11,496 nt of DNA from Planctomycetota bacterium. Its GTDB lineage: Bacteria; Planctomycetota; Planctomycetia; Pirellulales; Lacipirellulaceae. The position numbers were made by a program, and so were the translations under genes. This document shows, piece by piece, positions 1-5,208 of the stretch. Under the pieces are notes generated by a model. It saw only the letters and a list, made by a program, of their open reading frames with translations. It had not been told where the DNA came from and ran no database searches. The stretch covers positions 1-11,496 of the forward strand of contig JAKEGR010000146.1 of the NCBI GenBank assembly GCA_022615465.1, read 5' to 3'. Numbering within the stretch: position 1 is the first letter of the stretch; every line of letters begins with the position of its first letter.

Positions 1-92
1 ACAGAACCAGCCGCTACTACGATCCTTTTTCCAGACCGCCAAGTTGAATCTGAATGCTTCCCAATGACAATGCAGGACTCAATAGAAGCCGA

Positions 93-98
93 AGGAGG
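93..98 (+). promoter_or_regulatory. Shine-Dalgarno sequence deciding the start at 108
   Basis: AGGAGG lies 9 bases before ATG 108. It favours this start over the ATG at 54, which has no such sequence and would put a charged, non-hydrophobic stretch before the signal peptide. Confidence 0.7.
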
Positions 99-107
99 AC
101 GAAGGAT

Positions 108-686
108 ATGATAACGCGACAAACCCTGGCGAGTTGTGTTTTCGTTCTGGCGGGCATGAGTTGGGTGGTTGCCACGCCTGCGCAGGACCAGGACATTGAG
201 CGTTGGAAGCATTCGACCTGGCAGATGAGTTTGAAACTCGAGGCTCCAAATCTCGTTCCGCCCGCTGTCCAATGGGCATGATTTGACAAGGATCCTGTTC
301 CCGGCTTTAAGGACAGGGTCAAGAAAATGCAGGGCTCCCTTCAGAAGCGACTTGAGCGGGCAAACGACGAGGCCGCGAGGGAACAGATCCGCTCATCACA
401 GATGACGGTCAATTGGGATCTGGGTTTCAAGGAGGTAACCGGATATGAGGTCAACTTGCTCACATCGGTGCCGGGTGTCTCCACCATTATCTCATCGAAC
501 GGCCCCGACGGAAAGAAATGGATCGTGACGAAGATCGTTCAGATCAAGGGAAAACCGGTATGTTGGTGCATACCGGCAGAAGTGAAGACAGGCAACCAAA
601 TCGAGGTCACGCTTACTGAGAAGACCGTGTTTGGCTTGGAAGCGGTTCATGACGAGACGATGCGAGCACCGAGCCAAAGCAAGTAA
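108..686 (+). pseudogene. Secreted protein of unknown function, interrupted by an in-frame TGA
   Basis: An ATG at 108 follows a strong AGGAGG (93-98) with 9-base spacing and opens a frame starting MITRQTLASCVFVLAG, a typical signal peptide: basic start, hydrophobic core of about 15 residues, then probable cleavage near residue 25 (after TPA). Codon 58 is TGA (279-281). The same frame then runs on without a stop, FDKDPVPGFKDRV onward, to TAA at 684-686. The two halves total 191 residues. No frame change is needed to join them, so this is a single-base nonsense change, read-through, or a sequencing error. TGG encodes Trp at several places in the gene, which argues against a reassigned code. The second half has a basic helical stretch and then a beta-rich, Lys/Thr-rich part with a C-W-C motif near its end. 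I do not recognise the family. The gene sits just before an attC-like site and is probably an integron cassette gene. Confidence 0.6.
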
Positions 687-694
687 CAGAGAGC

Positions 695-770
695 TTCTAA
701 CATGCATGCACCTGACCGGCTACAGCGGGCTTCGCCCGCTTCCGCCGGCAGGCGAGGCGCAACGTTGGGC
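695..770 (+). repeat. attC-like recombination site 1
   Basis: The left core is TTCTAAC (695-701) and the right core GTTGGGC (764-770), a full match to GTTRRRY. The inner arms pair as CCTG (711-714) with CAGG (749-752), and CCGGC (716-720) with GCCGG (744-748), leaving A715 unpaired on the left arm, as expected of attC sites. The centre is a perfect AGCGGGC / GCCCGCT hairpin (724-730, 734-740) with loop TTC. The next gene starts 4 bases after the right core, typical cassette spacing. The left core deviates from RYYYAAC at its first base. Confidence 0.7.
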
Positions 771-773
771 TGC

Positions 774-1406
774 ATGAAAGAACGAATGGAAACGCTCGAA
801 GAGAAGATAGCCCGCGTGGTCAAAGAGGATGTGGCCGTCGTGCCATACGATCCTCGTTGGCCGGAGATGTTTGAACAAGAGCGGCTTCATTTACTGTCTT
901 GCCTCCCTGACGACTTGATTAAGAGAATCGAGCATTTTGGCAGTACCGCTGTTCCCGGTCTTTCGGCTAAACCCATTGTTGATATTCTGATCGAGGTGGC
1001 CAGTCTTGATGGGACCAGGCAGCGAATTGTCCCCATCCTTGAAGCCCAGGGGTATGAATACTTTTGGAGACCGTCTTGGGGAGACGACACGCCGCCTTTT
1101 TACGCCTGGTTTATCAAACGAGACAAGAACGGGAATAGAACACATCACATTCACATGATCGAGTCTCACTTCGAGCACTGGGACAGACTTCTATTCCGGG
1201 ACTACCTGATCGAACATCCAGACGTTGCCAGTGAGTATGGCGATCTCAAAGTGAGACTCTCCGGTACGCATCATAACGACCGCATAGCCTACACGCAGGC
1301 CAAGAGTAACTTCGTCAGGCGAGTTACTGCAACGGCCAAGCAGGTTTATGAAAAGGCCCAACCAGCGCATGCACCGGACGCGCTACCGCGCGCCGGTGGT
1401 GCTTAA
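774..1406 (+). CDS. GrpB family protein (UPF0157, nucleotidyltransferase-like)
   Basis: A 210-residue protein. Family signatures are clear: VPYDPRWPEMFEQE near residues 24-37, then HFGSTAVPGLSAKPIVDI (about 55-72), corresponding to the H-x-GSTAVPGLxAKPxxDI block of GrpB proteins, a nucleotidyltransferase-superfamily fold. The C-terminal family block is also present: LFRDYLIEHPDVASEYGDLK, then AYTQAKSNFV. The exact substrate of GrpB proteins is not settled, and I do not assign one. The start at 774 is chosen because an upstream start at 702 would lie wholly inside attC site 1. ATG 786 is possible, and neither start has a strong Shine-Dalgarno sequence. The last 16 or so residues (QPAHAPDALPRAGGA) are encoded by attC site 2, and the TAA (1404-1406) lies inside it, a usual cassette property. 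GrpB-family genes are common cargo on mobile DNA. Confidence 0.88.
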   Translation: MKERMETLEEKIARVVKEDVAVVPYDPRWPEMFEQERLHLLSCLPDDLIKRIEHFGSTAVPGLSAKPIVDILIEVASLDGTRQRIVPILEAQGYEYFWRPSWGDDTPPFYAWFIKRDKNGNRTHHIHMIESHFEHWDRLLFRDYLIEHPDVASEYGDLKVRLSGTHHNDRIAYTQAKSNFVRRVTATAKQVYEKAQPAHAPDALPRAGGA

Positions 1407-1414
1407 CGTTCGGC
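1356..1414 (+). repeat. attC-like recombination site 2
   Basis: The left core GCCCAAC (1356-1362) matches RYYYAAC fully; the right core GTTCGGC (1408-1414) has one mismatch to GTTRRRY. The inner arms are ACCGG (1373-1377) with CCGGT (1393-1397), and CGCGC (1379-1383) with GCGCG (1388-1392), leaving A1378 unpaired on the left arm, the asymmetry expected of attC. The loop is TACC. The total of 59 bases is the normal short-attC size. The site overlaps the 3' end of the GrpB gene. Confidence 0.78.
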
Positions 1415-1425
1415 AACAAGAGTAA

Positions 1426-1452
1426 GGGGCGCATGAAACAACCACACGCCCC
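1426..1452 (-). terminator. Weak terminator-like hairpin after the redox gene
   Basis: GGGGCG (1426-1431) and CGCCCC (1447-1452) pair around a 15-base loop. Read on the minus strand, the hairpin lies 24 bases after the TAA of the redox protein gene and is followed by a moderately T-rich TTACTCTTG. The stem is only 6 pairs, so this is a candidate. Confidence 0.3.
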
Positions 1453-1476
1453 AGGTAGTTCTGATGGTATAGACGC

Positions 1477-1716
1477 TTACTTCAAAGCCTCAATACCTGC
1501 GCCGAAGTTGATATGAAACGGCACACCATCCAACACGAGCGCGGGAACCGATTTCACGCCGCTCGCCTCGGCTTCAGCGATGCGAGATTTCGCTTTCCCC
1601 AAATGGACAATCTCAACATCGTATTTCAGAGGATCGACGGCCTGCGCGACCTTCTGTTCTGCTTCCACACAAACCGGACATCCCGCGTGATAGAATACCG
1701 CCCTACTTCTGTTCAT
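1477..1716 (-). CDS. Small thioredoxin/glutaredoxin-like protein with CPVC motif
   Basis: A 79-residue protein of thioredoxin fold. The N-terminal strand VFYHAG leads to Cys13-Pro-Val-Cys16, the two-cysteine active site. VKSVPALVLDG near residues 54-64 holds the cis-proline loop opposite the active site. The end (INFGAGIEALK) resembles small thioredoxin-family proteins often found beside HxlR regulators; this is from memory. It should be a cytosolic dithiol/disulfide exchanger, with no signal peptide. ATG at 1716-1714 is preceded on the minus strand by AAAGG with about 8 bases of spacing. It is transcribed away from the HxlR gene across a 160-base gap and against the direction of the cassette array, so it must have its own promoter. 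The protein is shorter than a classical thioredoxin and close to glutaredoxin size. Confidence 0.8.
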   Translation of the reverse strand: MNRSRAVFYHAGCPVCVEAEQKVAQAVDPLKYDVEIVHLGKAKSRIAEAEASGVKSVPALVLDGVPFHINFGAGIEALK

Positions 1717-1822
1717 AACCGTTACCTTTCTCTATGCTCACTTGCGCAACGACACCCATGCAACTCTGCGTGGTATATGCTGCTCTACTGTATGACTACG
1801 ACACATTTCAAGACTCCGCAAC

Positions 1823-1842
1823 GGGGCACGTATTGGTGCCCC
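1823..1842. promoter_or_regulatory. Inverted repeat in the divergent intergenic region, candidate HxlR operator
   Basis: GGGGCAC (1823-1829) and GTGCCCC (1836-1842) form a perfect 7-base inverted repeat with a 6-base spacer (GTATTG). It sits 34 bases before the HxlR start, between the two divergent genes. HxlR regulators often bind palindromes in such shared gaps and control both themselves and the divergent gene. That this palindrome is the operator is inference. I see no convincing -35/-10 pair in 1717-1876. Confidence 0.4.
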
Positions 1843-1876
1843 CCGCACATTTTGGTAGATATTGAGGAAACAGACG

Positions 1877-2224
1877 ATGGAACGTGATGAAAATAGTTCA
1901 GGCGGTACGCTCTACCGGAGACTTGAGGATGTCATCGGCTGCAAGTGGTCCGTTTCCGTTCTCCTTGCCGTGCGCAAAGGGATTGTCCGACCCGGTGCCT
2001 TGGAACGCCACATTTCTGGTATTTCCACGAAGGTTCTGTCCGAGCGTCTCCGGAAGCTCACACAGTACGGACTCCTATCAAAGACCTCGTTTCCAGAAGT
2101 TCCCCCGCGTACAGAATACGGGCTCACTCAGACTGGGCAGAAAGTCGTCAAGATTATCGAGCAGATCCATGAGGTCGATCAAGAGCATAGGAATGCCGAA
2201 CAAGGCGGTGGACATGTACGGTGA
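1877..2224 (+). CDS. HxlR-family winged-helix transcriptional regulator
   Basis: A 115-residue protein spanning the whole HxlR domain. IGCKWSVSVLLAVRKG (about 20-35) corresponds to the family's IGGKW opening helix. Then come the recognition part GISTKVLSERLRKLTQYGLL and the wing SFPEVPPRTEYGLTQTGQ, matching the family's YPEVPPRVEYxLTxxG. The single cysteine, Cys22, stands where most members have glycine; a single near-N-terminal cysteine is the sensor in some members (for example YodB-type regulators), so thiol sensing is possible here. The ATG at 1877 has GAGGA 8 bases upstream. It is divergent from the CPVC redox gene, which is its likely target. The last residues (AEQGGGHVR) and the TGA are inside attC site 3, so the tail is cassette-encoded. 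Confidence 0.88.
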   Translation: MERDENSSGGTLYRRLEDVIGCKWSVSVLLAVRKGIVRPGALERHISGISTKVLSERLRKLTQYGLLSKTSFPEVPPRTEYGLTQTGQKVVKIIEQIHEVDQEHRNAEQGGGHVR

Positions 2225-2265
2225 ACCCGCGGCGGGTTCACCGCCAGTCACCGCTGACGTTGCCT
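2195..2265 (+). repeat. attC-like recombination site 3
   Basis: The left core is GCCGAAC (2195-2201), one mismatch to RYYYAAC. The right core region is GTTGCCT (2259-2265), which keeps GTT but has two mismatches in RRR. GCGGTG (2205-2210) pairs with CACCGC (2249-2254), and AC (2212-2213) with GT (2247-2248), leaving G2211 unpaired on the left arm, the diagnostic attC asymmetry. The centre is a perfect 11-base stem, CGGTGAACCCG / CGGGTTCACCG (2219-2229, 2233-2243), with loop CGG. The site overlaps the stop of the HxlR gene. The degenerate right core makes activity uncertain. Confidence 0.6.
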
Positions 2266-2294
2266 CGAAGACTGGCGCGGGATGGTCAACTTCA

Positions 2295-2585
2295 ATGCAG
2301 TTCGATCGATACAATCTGAACCTCGCTGGCGAGTGCCGCGTTGCTGCTGAACTCCTGCTTCGCGGGCTGTTCGCGAGATCGCTCGGAGCGAACGTCGATC
2401 CCTACGAAATGCCGAGCTCGCAAAGCACGATGCGCGATGGAATGCTCGTGTTGGCATACCACCACTTCACTGGGCAGGGGCTGCGAGAGGGGAGCCGTTT
2501 TGACCCTAGCAACGAGGTGCCGCAGTTCGCGACCCGAATCCGCTCGTTCATCGACGACGCCCAACACCGAGGTGCGGCAGGATGA
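2295..2585 (+). CDS. Unrecognised 96-residue protein, possibly a truncated cassette gene
   Basis: The frame runs from ATG 2295 to TGA 2583-2585. The first 27 residues (MQFDRYNLNLAGECRVAAEL and on to RGLFA) recall the N-terminus of short nuclease-like proteins that begin with a NLAGEFxVAAELxRRG segment; this is from memory. After residue 27 the resemblance stops: no D-(E/D)XK-type residues follow, and the rest (LGANVDPYEMPSSQ and on) is not recognised in this or the other two frames. The protein may therefore be a chimera or a truncated copy. The frame is open further upstream into attC site 3, but ATG 2295 is the first start after the site. The stop overlaps the next small reading frame as ATGA (2582-2585). 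No clear downstream attC was found. Confidence 0.4.
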   Translation: MQFDRYNLNLAGECRVAAELLLRGLFARSLGANVDPYEMPSSQSTMRDGMLVLAYHHFTGQGLREGSRFDPSNEVPQFATRIRSFIDDAQHRGAAG

Positions 2586-3031
2586 AGCTCGGCCTGTTTT
2601 CAGTAAGCTACGCGGGACCAATATGTCCAGTGGATGCGTGGCAACGTTTTTGCTTGACGACATAAACGACCGCGCCCCATCCTCTGCTCTGGACAAGTTC
2701 TTTGTTCGATTGCAATCGCCTTAGCTGCGAAGGATATGCACTCGCACATGCTGCTGGCTGTTGCAACGGCGATCTGTTATGCGCGGTACTCCACGATCCC
2801 GCGGTCTTCCGAACATGACACGAACGCGAAGAAGCGAGTGTCGCAAAACCGGCCAGAAGTCACACCCCTCACCAGCCGGGGCCAACAACTGAGCTTTACC
2901 TCAGGTGCTTAATTTGACATACTCCCGCACCCGGAGTGGTGATTCCCGAGCCAAAGGATTCCCCCACTCTCATTTGATCATTTGGGGGGGAGCGAAGAGC
3001 CCCCTCGCAGACATCCGCTGGGGTTCCCTGG
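2586..3031. other. Gene-poor junction between the cassette region and the core genes
   Basis: No frame here looks like a complete gene. Contents: a 27-codon frame (2582-2665) starting MKLGLFSVSYAG; a small hairpin CTGAG / CTCAG (2889-2893, 2900-2904); an IS200/IS605-end-like block (2914-2952); and a run of G (about 2984-2990) that can pair with the C run at 3000-3004. Plus-strand frames between 2666 and 2905 are interrupted and unrecognised. I read it as eroded DNA at the border of an accessory region. Confidence 0.5.
2914..2952. repeat. IS200/IS605-end-like hairpin remnant
   Basis: The block has TTGACAT, then ACTCCCG, then CACC (2928-2931) pairing with GGTG (2938-2941) around CGGAGT, then GATTCCCGAGCC. 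This order (TTGACAT, CTCCC, short stem, GATTCCC) resembles the subterminal hairpin beside tnpB-type genes of IS200/IS605 elements. No transposase or TnpB reading frame is present nearby, so it would be a remnant. The TTGACA could instead be a -35 box for lpxB, but no matching -10 box is seen. Confidence 0.3.
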
Positions 3032-4288
3032 ATGAAGCTATTTTTCTCCGTCGGCGAGCCGAGTGGCGACTTGCACGGCGCGAACCTGATTCGCGAACTG
3101 CGTCGGCGTCGCCCTGATTGCGAAATCGTCGGTTATGGCGGCCCGCGCATGGCGGCCGCTGGCTGCATGCTCCACGAAGACCTCACCAGGCTCGCCGTGA
3201 TGTGGTTTGCCCGGGTGCTCTTGAACCTGCACCATTTTTGGGATCTCGTCAGCCGGGCCGATCGCTACTTCCGCCATCATCGCCCCGATGCCGTGGTGTT
3301 GATCGACTATCCGGGCTTCAATTGGTGGATTGCTCGGCGGGCGAAGGCCCACGGCATTCCGGTGTTTTATTACGGCGTGCCTCAGCTCTGGGCGTGGGCT
3401 GGCTGGCGCGTGAAGAAGATGCGGCGGTACGTGGATCACGTTTTATGCAAACTGCCGTTCGAAGAGGCCTGGTATCGCCAGCGTGGCTGTCATGCCACGT
3501 ATGTCGGCCATCCGTATTTCGACCAGCTTCGCGCGGAGCGTCTCGACGAGTCGTTCCTTCACACTCAGAAGACAGGCCGCGGGCCACTCGTCGCCATCTT
3601 GCCCGGTTCGCGGACGCAGGAAGTCGAAGGCAACTTTCGCCATTTTTTGAAAGCGGCCCACCTCGTGCATCGGGATGTACCCCATGTCCGGTTTGCCGTC
3701 GCGGCCTTCAAGCCAACCCAGGCGGATTGGATTCGCCGCGAACTCGCGGGCAGCGAACTGCCCATCGAGGTTCACGTTGGCCGAACGGCTGAATTGATTC
3801 ATGCTGCCGACTGCGCGATGGCCGTCTCCGGCTCGGTCTCGCTTGAGCTGCTCTATCACACGACCCCGACCGTCATTTTGTACGCCGTTACACGGGCGGC
3901 CTTCTTCGCGCAACGTTTTTTCCGCAAGGTCCGTTACATCACGCTCGTGAACCTGCTGACGACGGACGACTTGTTTCCGAAGCATGTGGCAACCTATGAC
4001 CCCAACGATCCAGCCGATGCTGGAGTCTTGATGCCCGAGTACCTCACATGCCAGGACAAGTCGGCGCAAGTCGCCGGCCACGTGATCGAGTGGCTGACCC
4101 AGCCGGCAAGGCACGCCGCGTGCGTCGCCAAGCTGACGGCGCTAAAGGATCAGGTTGGCTATGGCGGGGCGTCCTGCCGCGCGGCTGAATACCTGCTCAC
4201 TGAGCTTGGATCACGACCACGGCCCGCTCTACGCACGCACTATCCCTTCGCGACACAGCTTGAGGAAGCCTTCCGCGGCGCCGCGTGA
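3032..4288 (+). CDS. lpxB: Lipid-A-disaccharide synthase LpxB
   Basis: A 418-residue GT-B fold glycosyltransferase (GT19) that joins UDP-2,3-diacylglucosamine and 2,3-diacylglucosamine-1-phosphate into the lipid A disaccharide at the inner face of the cytoplasmic membrane. Signatures in order: SVGEPSGDLHGA (6-17), for the usual SAGEPSGD; VLIDYPGFN (89-97), holding the conserved Asp; YYGVPQLWAW (113-122); VGHPYFD (158-164); ILPGSRTQEV (189-198); VSGSVSLELL (265-274), for the usual SGTxTLE; and YITLVNLL (302-309). The length is slightly above the usual 380-390, with a basic C-terminal extension. ATG 3032 directly precedes the first conserved block, with only a weak GGGG upstream. It heads a probable operon with the M50 and SGNH genes. 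Its presence implies an outer membrane with lipid A. Confidence 0.95.
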   Translation: MKLFFSVGEPSGDLHGANLIRELRRRRPDCEIVGYGGPRMAAAGCMLHEDLTRLAVMWFARVLLNLHHFWDLVSRADRYFRHHRPDAVVLIDYPGFNWWIARRAKAHGIPVFYYGVPQLWAWAGWRVKKMRRYVDHVLCKLPFEEAWYRQRGCHATYVGHPYFDQLRAERLDESFLHTQKTGRGPLVAILPGSRTQEVEGNFRHFLKAAHLVHRDVPHVRFAVAAFKPTQADWIRRELAGSELPIEVHVGRTAELIHAADCAMAVSGSVSLELLYHTTPTVILYAVTRAAFFAQRFFRKVRYITLVNLLTTDDLFPKHVATYDPNDPADAGVLMPEYLTCQDKSAQVAGHVIEWLTQPARHAACVAKLTALKDQVGYGGASCRAAEYLLTELGSRPRPALRTHYPFATQLEEAFRGAA

Positions 4289-4296
4289 ACCCAGCC

Positions 4297-4347
4297 GATT
4301 TCGGATTGCGGACGATAGGCTGTGGACTGGATAATGCCAAATCCGCA
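4297..4347. repeat. Short intergenic inverted words between lpxB and the M50 gene
   Basis: GATTTCGGATTGCGGAC (4297-4313) and CCAAATCCGCA (4337-4347) contain the complementary words TGCGGA and TCCGCA in inverted order. Such GGATTGCGGATT-type words recur between genes in some planctomycetes; this is from memory. The stretch supports starting the M50 protein at 4372, since it looks intergenic. It may form a weak hairpin. Confidence 0.3.
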
Positions 4348-4371
4348 CTTCACACTCCGCCATTCGTTTCC

Positions 4372-5154
4372 ATGCTTCTCGGCGAACCACCTCCGACACA
4401 AGCCGACCTCCATTTCCGGCTGTTTGGCTTTCCCGTACGGGTCCATCCATTTTTTTGGCTCATCACGCTCATGCTCGCGATGGGGGGAGGGAGCGAGAAG
4501 CTCGATCCGGTCGATGCCTTCGTTTGGGTGGCGGTCGTGTTCTTGTCGATTCTGGTCCACGAGTTGGGGCACGCATTCTTGCAGCGCCGCTTTGGCGGCC
4601 ACCCGCGGATTACCCTCTACGGGATGGGTGGTTTGGCTTCCTGCAACGACTGTGATCGTTCACCCCGCAGCCAAATCATGATCTCACTGGCCGGGCCGGT
4701 GGCGGGCTTTTTGCTGGCCGCGGCCGTTATGTTGCTCTTGAACCTTACGGGGCATCGCGCCGGTTTCGCCCTGACTGGCGATCGAATTGATTTGGCCGCG
4801 TTGGGAGTCGACAGCGTGCTGGCCCCCCGCTTGCTCCTGTTCAACGCGTATTTCGAGCCGTTGGCATCCGCCGGCATGAACCAATTTGTTTCACTCATGT
4901 TGTGGGTCAACGTGGCGTGGGGAATCGTGAATCTCTTGCCCATTTACCCGCTTGATGGAGGACATATCGCTCGTGAATTGTTCACGCTACATCATCCGCG
5001 ACGCGGGATTATCCAATCTCTCCAGCTTTCCATCGGCGCCGCCATACTCATGGCGGTCTACGGACTGACCCGCCAGTCAATGTTTACCGTTCTCATGTTT
5101 GGACTGTTGGCGTACAGCAGTTACCAGACACTTCAGGCATATCAAAGGCATTAA
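4372..5154 (+). CDS. M50-family site-2 protease-like membrane metallopeptidase
   Basis: A 260-residue polytopic membrane protein. VHELGHAF (62-69) is the HExxH zinc motif, with His63, Glu64 and His67, inside a hydrophobic segment that begins near VWVAVVFLSIL. NLLPIYPLDGG (187-197) is the second M50 signature, its Asp195 completing the zinc site. GMGGLASC (84-91) and SLAGPVAGFLLAA (105-117) fit the family's GG and AGP-xxG blocks. Two hydrophobic segments close the C-terminus. Such proteases cut membrane-embedded substrates such as anti-sigma factors; the substrate here is unknown. A GTG at 4285 overlapping the lpxB stop would add 29 residues, but these look non-conserved and intergenic-like. 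ATG 4372 gives a start (MLLGEPPPTQADLHFRLFG) fitting the family, though without a clear Shine-Dalgarno sequence. Confidence 0.88.
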   Translation: MLLGEPPPTQADLHFRLFGFPVRVHPFFWLITLMLAMGGGSEKLDPVDAFVWVAVVFLSILVHELGHAFLQRRFGGHPRITLYGMGGLASCNDCDRSPRSQIMISLAGPVAGFLLAAAVMLLLNLTGHRAGFALTGDRIDLAALGVDSVLAPRLLLFNAYFEPLASAGMNQFVSLMLWVNVAWGIVNLLPIYPLDGGHIARELFTLHHPRRGIIQSLQLSIGAAILMAVYGLTRQSMFTVLMFGLLAYSSYQTLQAYQRH

Positions 5155-5208
5155 CCGCCGTTGAAGAAGTCCGATCGGCACCGTCGCTGACGAAGCACTT
5201 CCGCCACC

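Larger units (their letters stand above)
108..2265 (+). mobile_element. Integron gene-cassette array segment (no integrase in window)
   Basis: Three attC-like sites in the same orientation (695-770, 1356-1414, 2195-2265) separate compact gene units, each ending in its attC. Cassette boundaries, taken at the G/TT of each right core, give units of about 640 bases (GrpB gene) and 850 bases (redox protein plus HxlR regulator). The unit to the left, carrying the interrupted secreted protein, has no visible left border. The base composition is lower in GC than the genes after 3032 and the functions are unrelated to each other, as is usual for cassettes. No tyrosine recombinase (IntI) or attI is visible; with this orientation they would lie to the left. 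It could instead be a CALIN-type cluster lacking an integrase. Confidence 0.68.

Noticed and set aside
43..49. GTTGAAT, a full match to the GTTRRRY core, as the end of an attC to the left
   Set aside because: A 7-base degenerate match is expected by chance every thousand bases or so, and no paired left core or inner stem can be seen because the window begins here.
702..773. Upstream ATG 702 as the start of the GrpB protein
   Set aside because: The added 24 residues would be encoded wholly by attC site 1 and have no resemblance to the family; ATG 774 follows the core at normal cassette spacing.
1513..1887. Plus-strand open frame of 124 codons over the redox gene
   Set aside because: It is the complement of the CPVC redox gene and the intergenic gap, with no recognisable protein features.
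2559..2651. GCCCAAC at 2559-2565 with AACGTT at 2642-2647 as a fourth attC
   Set aside because: The left core matches, but the right core would be GTTTTTG and the inner arms show no complementarity.
2984..3004. G run and C run before lpxB as a terminator
   Set aside because: The stem is only about 5 G-C pairs with no T tract, and an alternative pairing with the C run near 2961 competes with it.
3118..3792. Long alternative frames inside lpxB and other core genes, both strands
   Set aside because: High GC content leaves stops rare in shadow frames; all conserved motifs are in the annotated frames.
4285..4371. GTG 4285 overlapping the lpxB stop as the M50 start
   Set aside because: The overlap looks attractive for coupling, but the 29 added residues come from repeat-like intergenic sequence; ATG 4372 fits the family N-terminus better. 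Not fully excluded.
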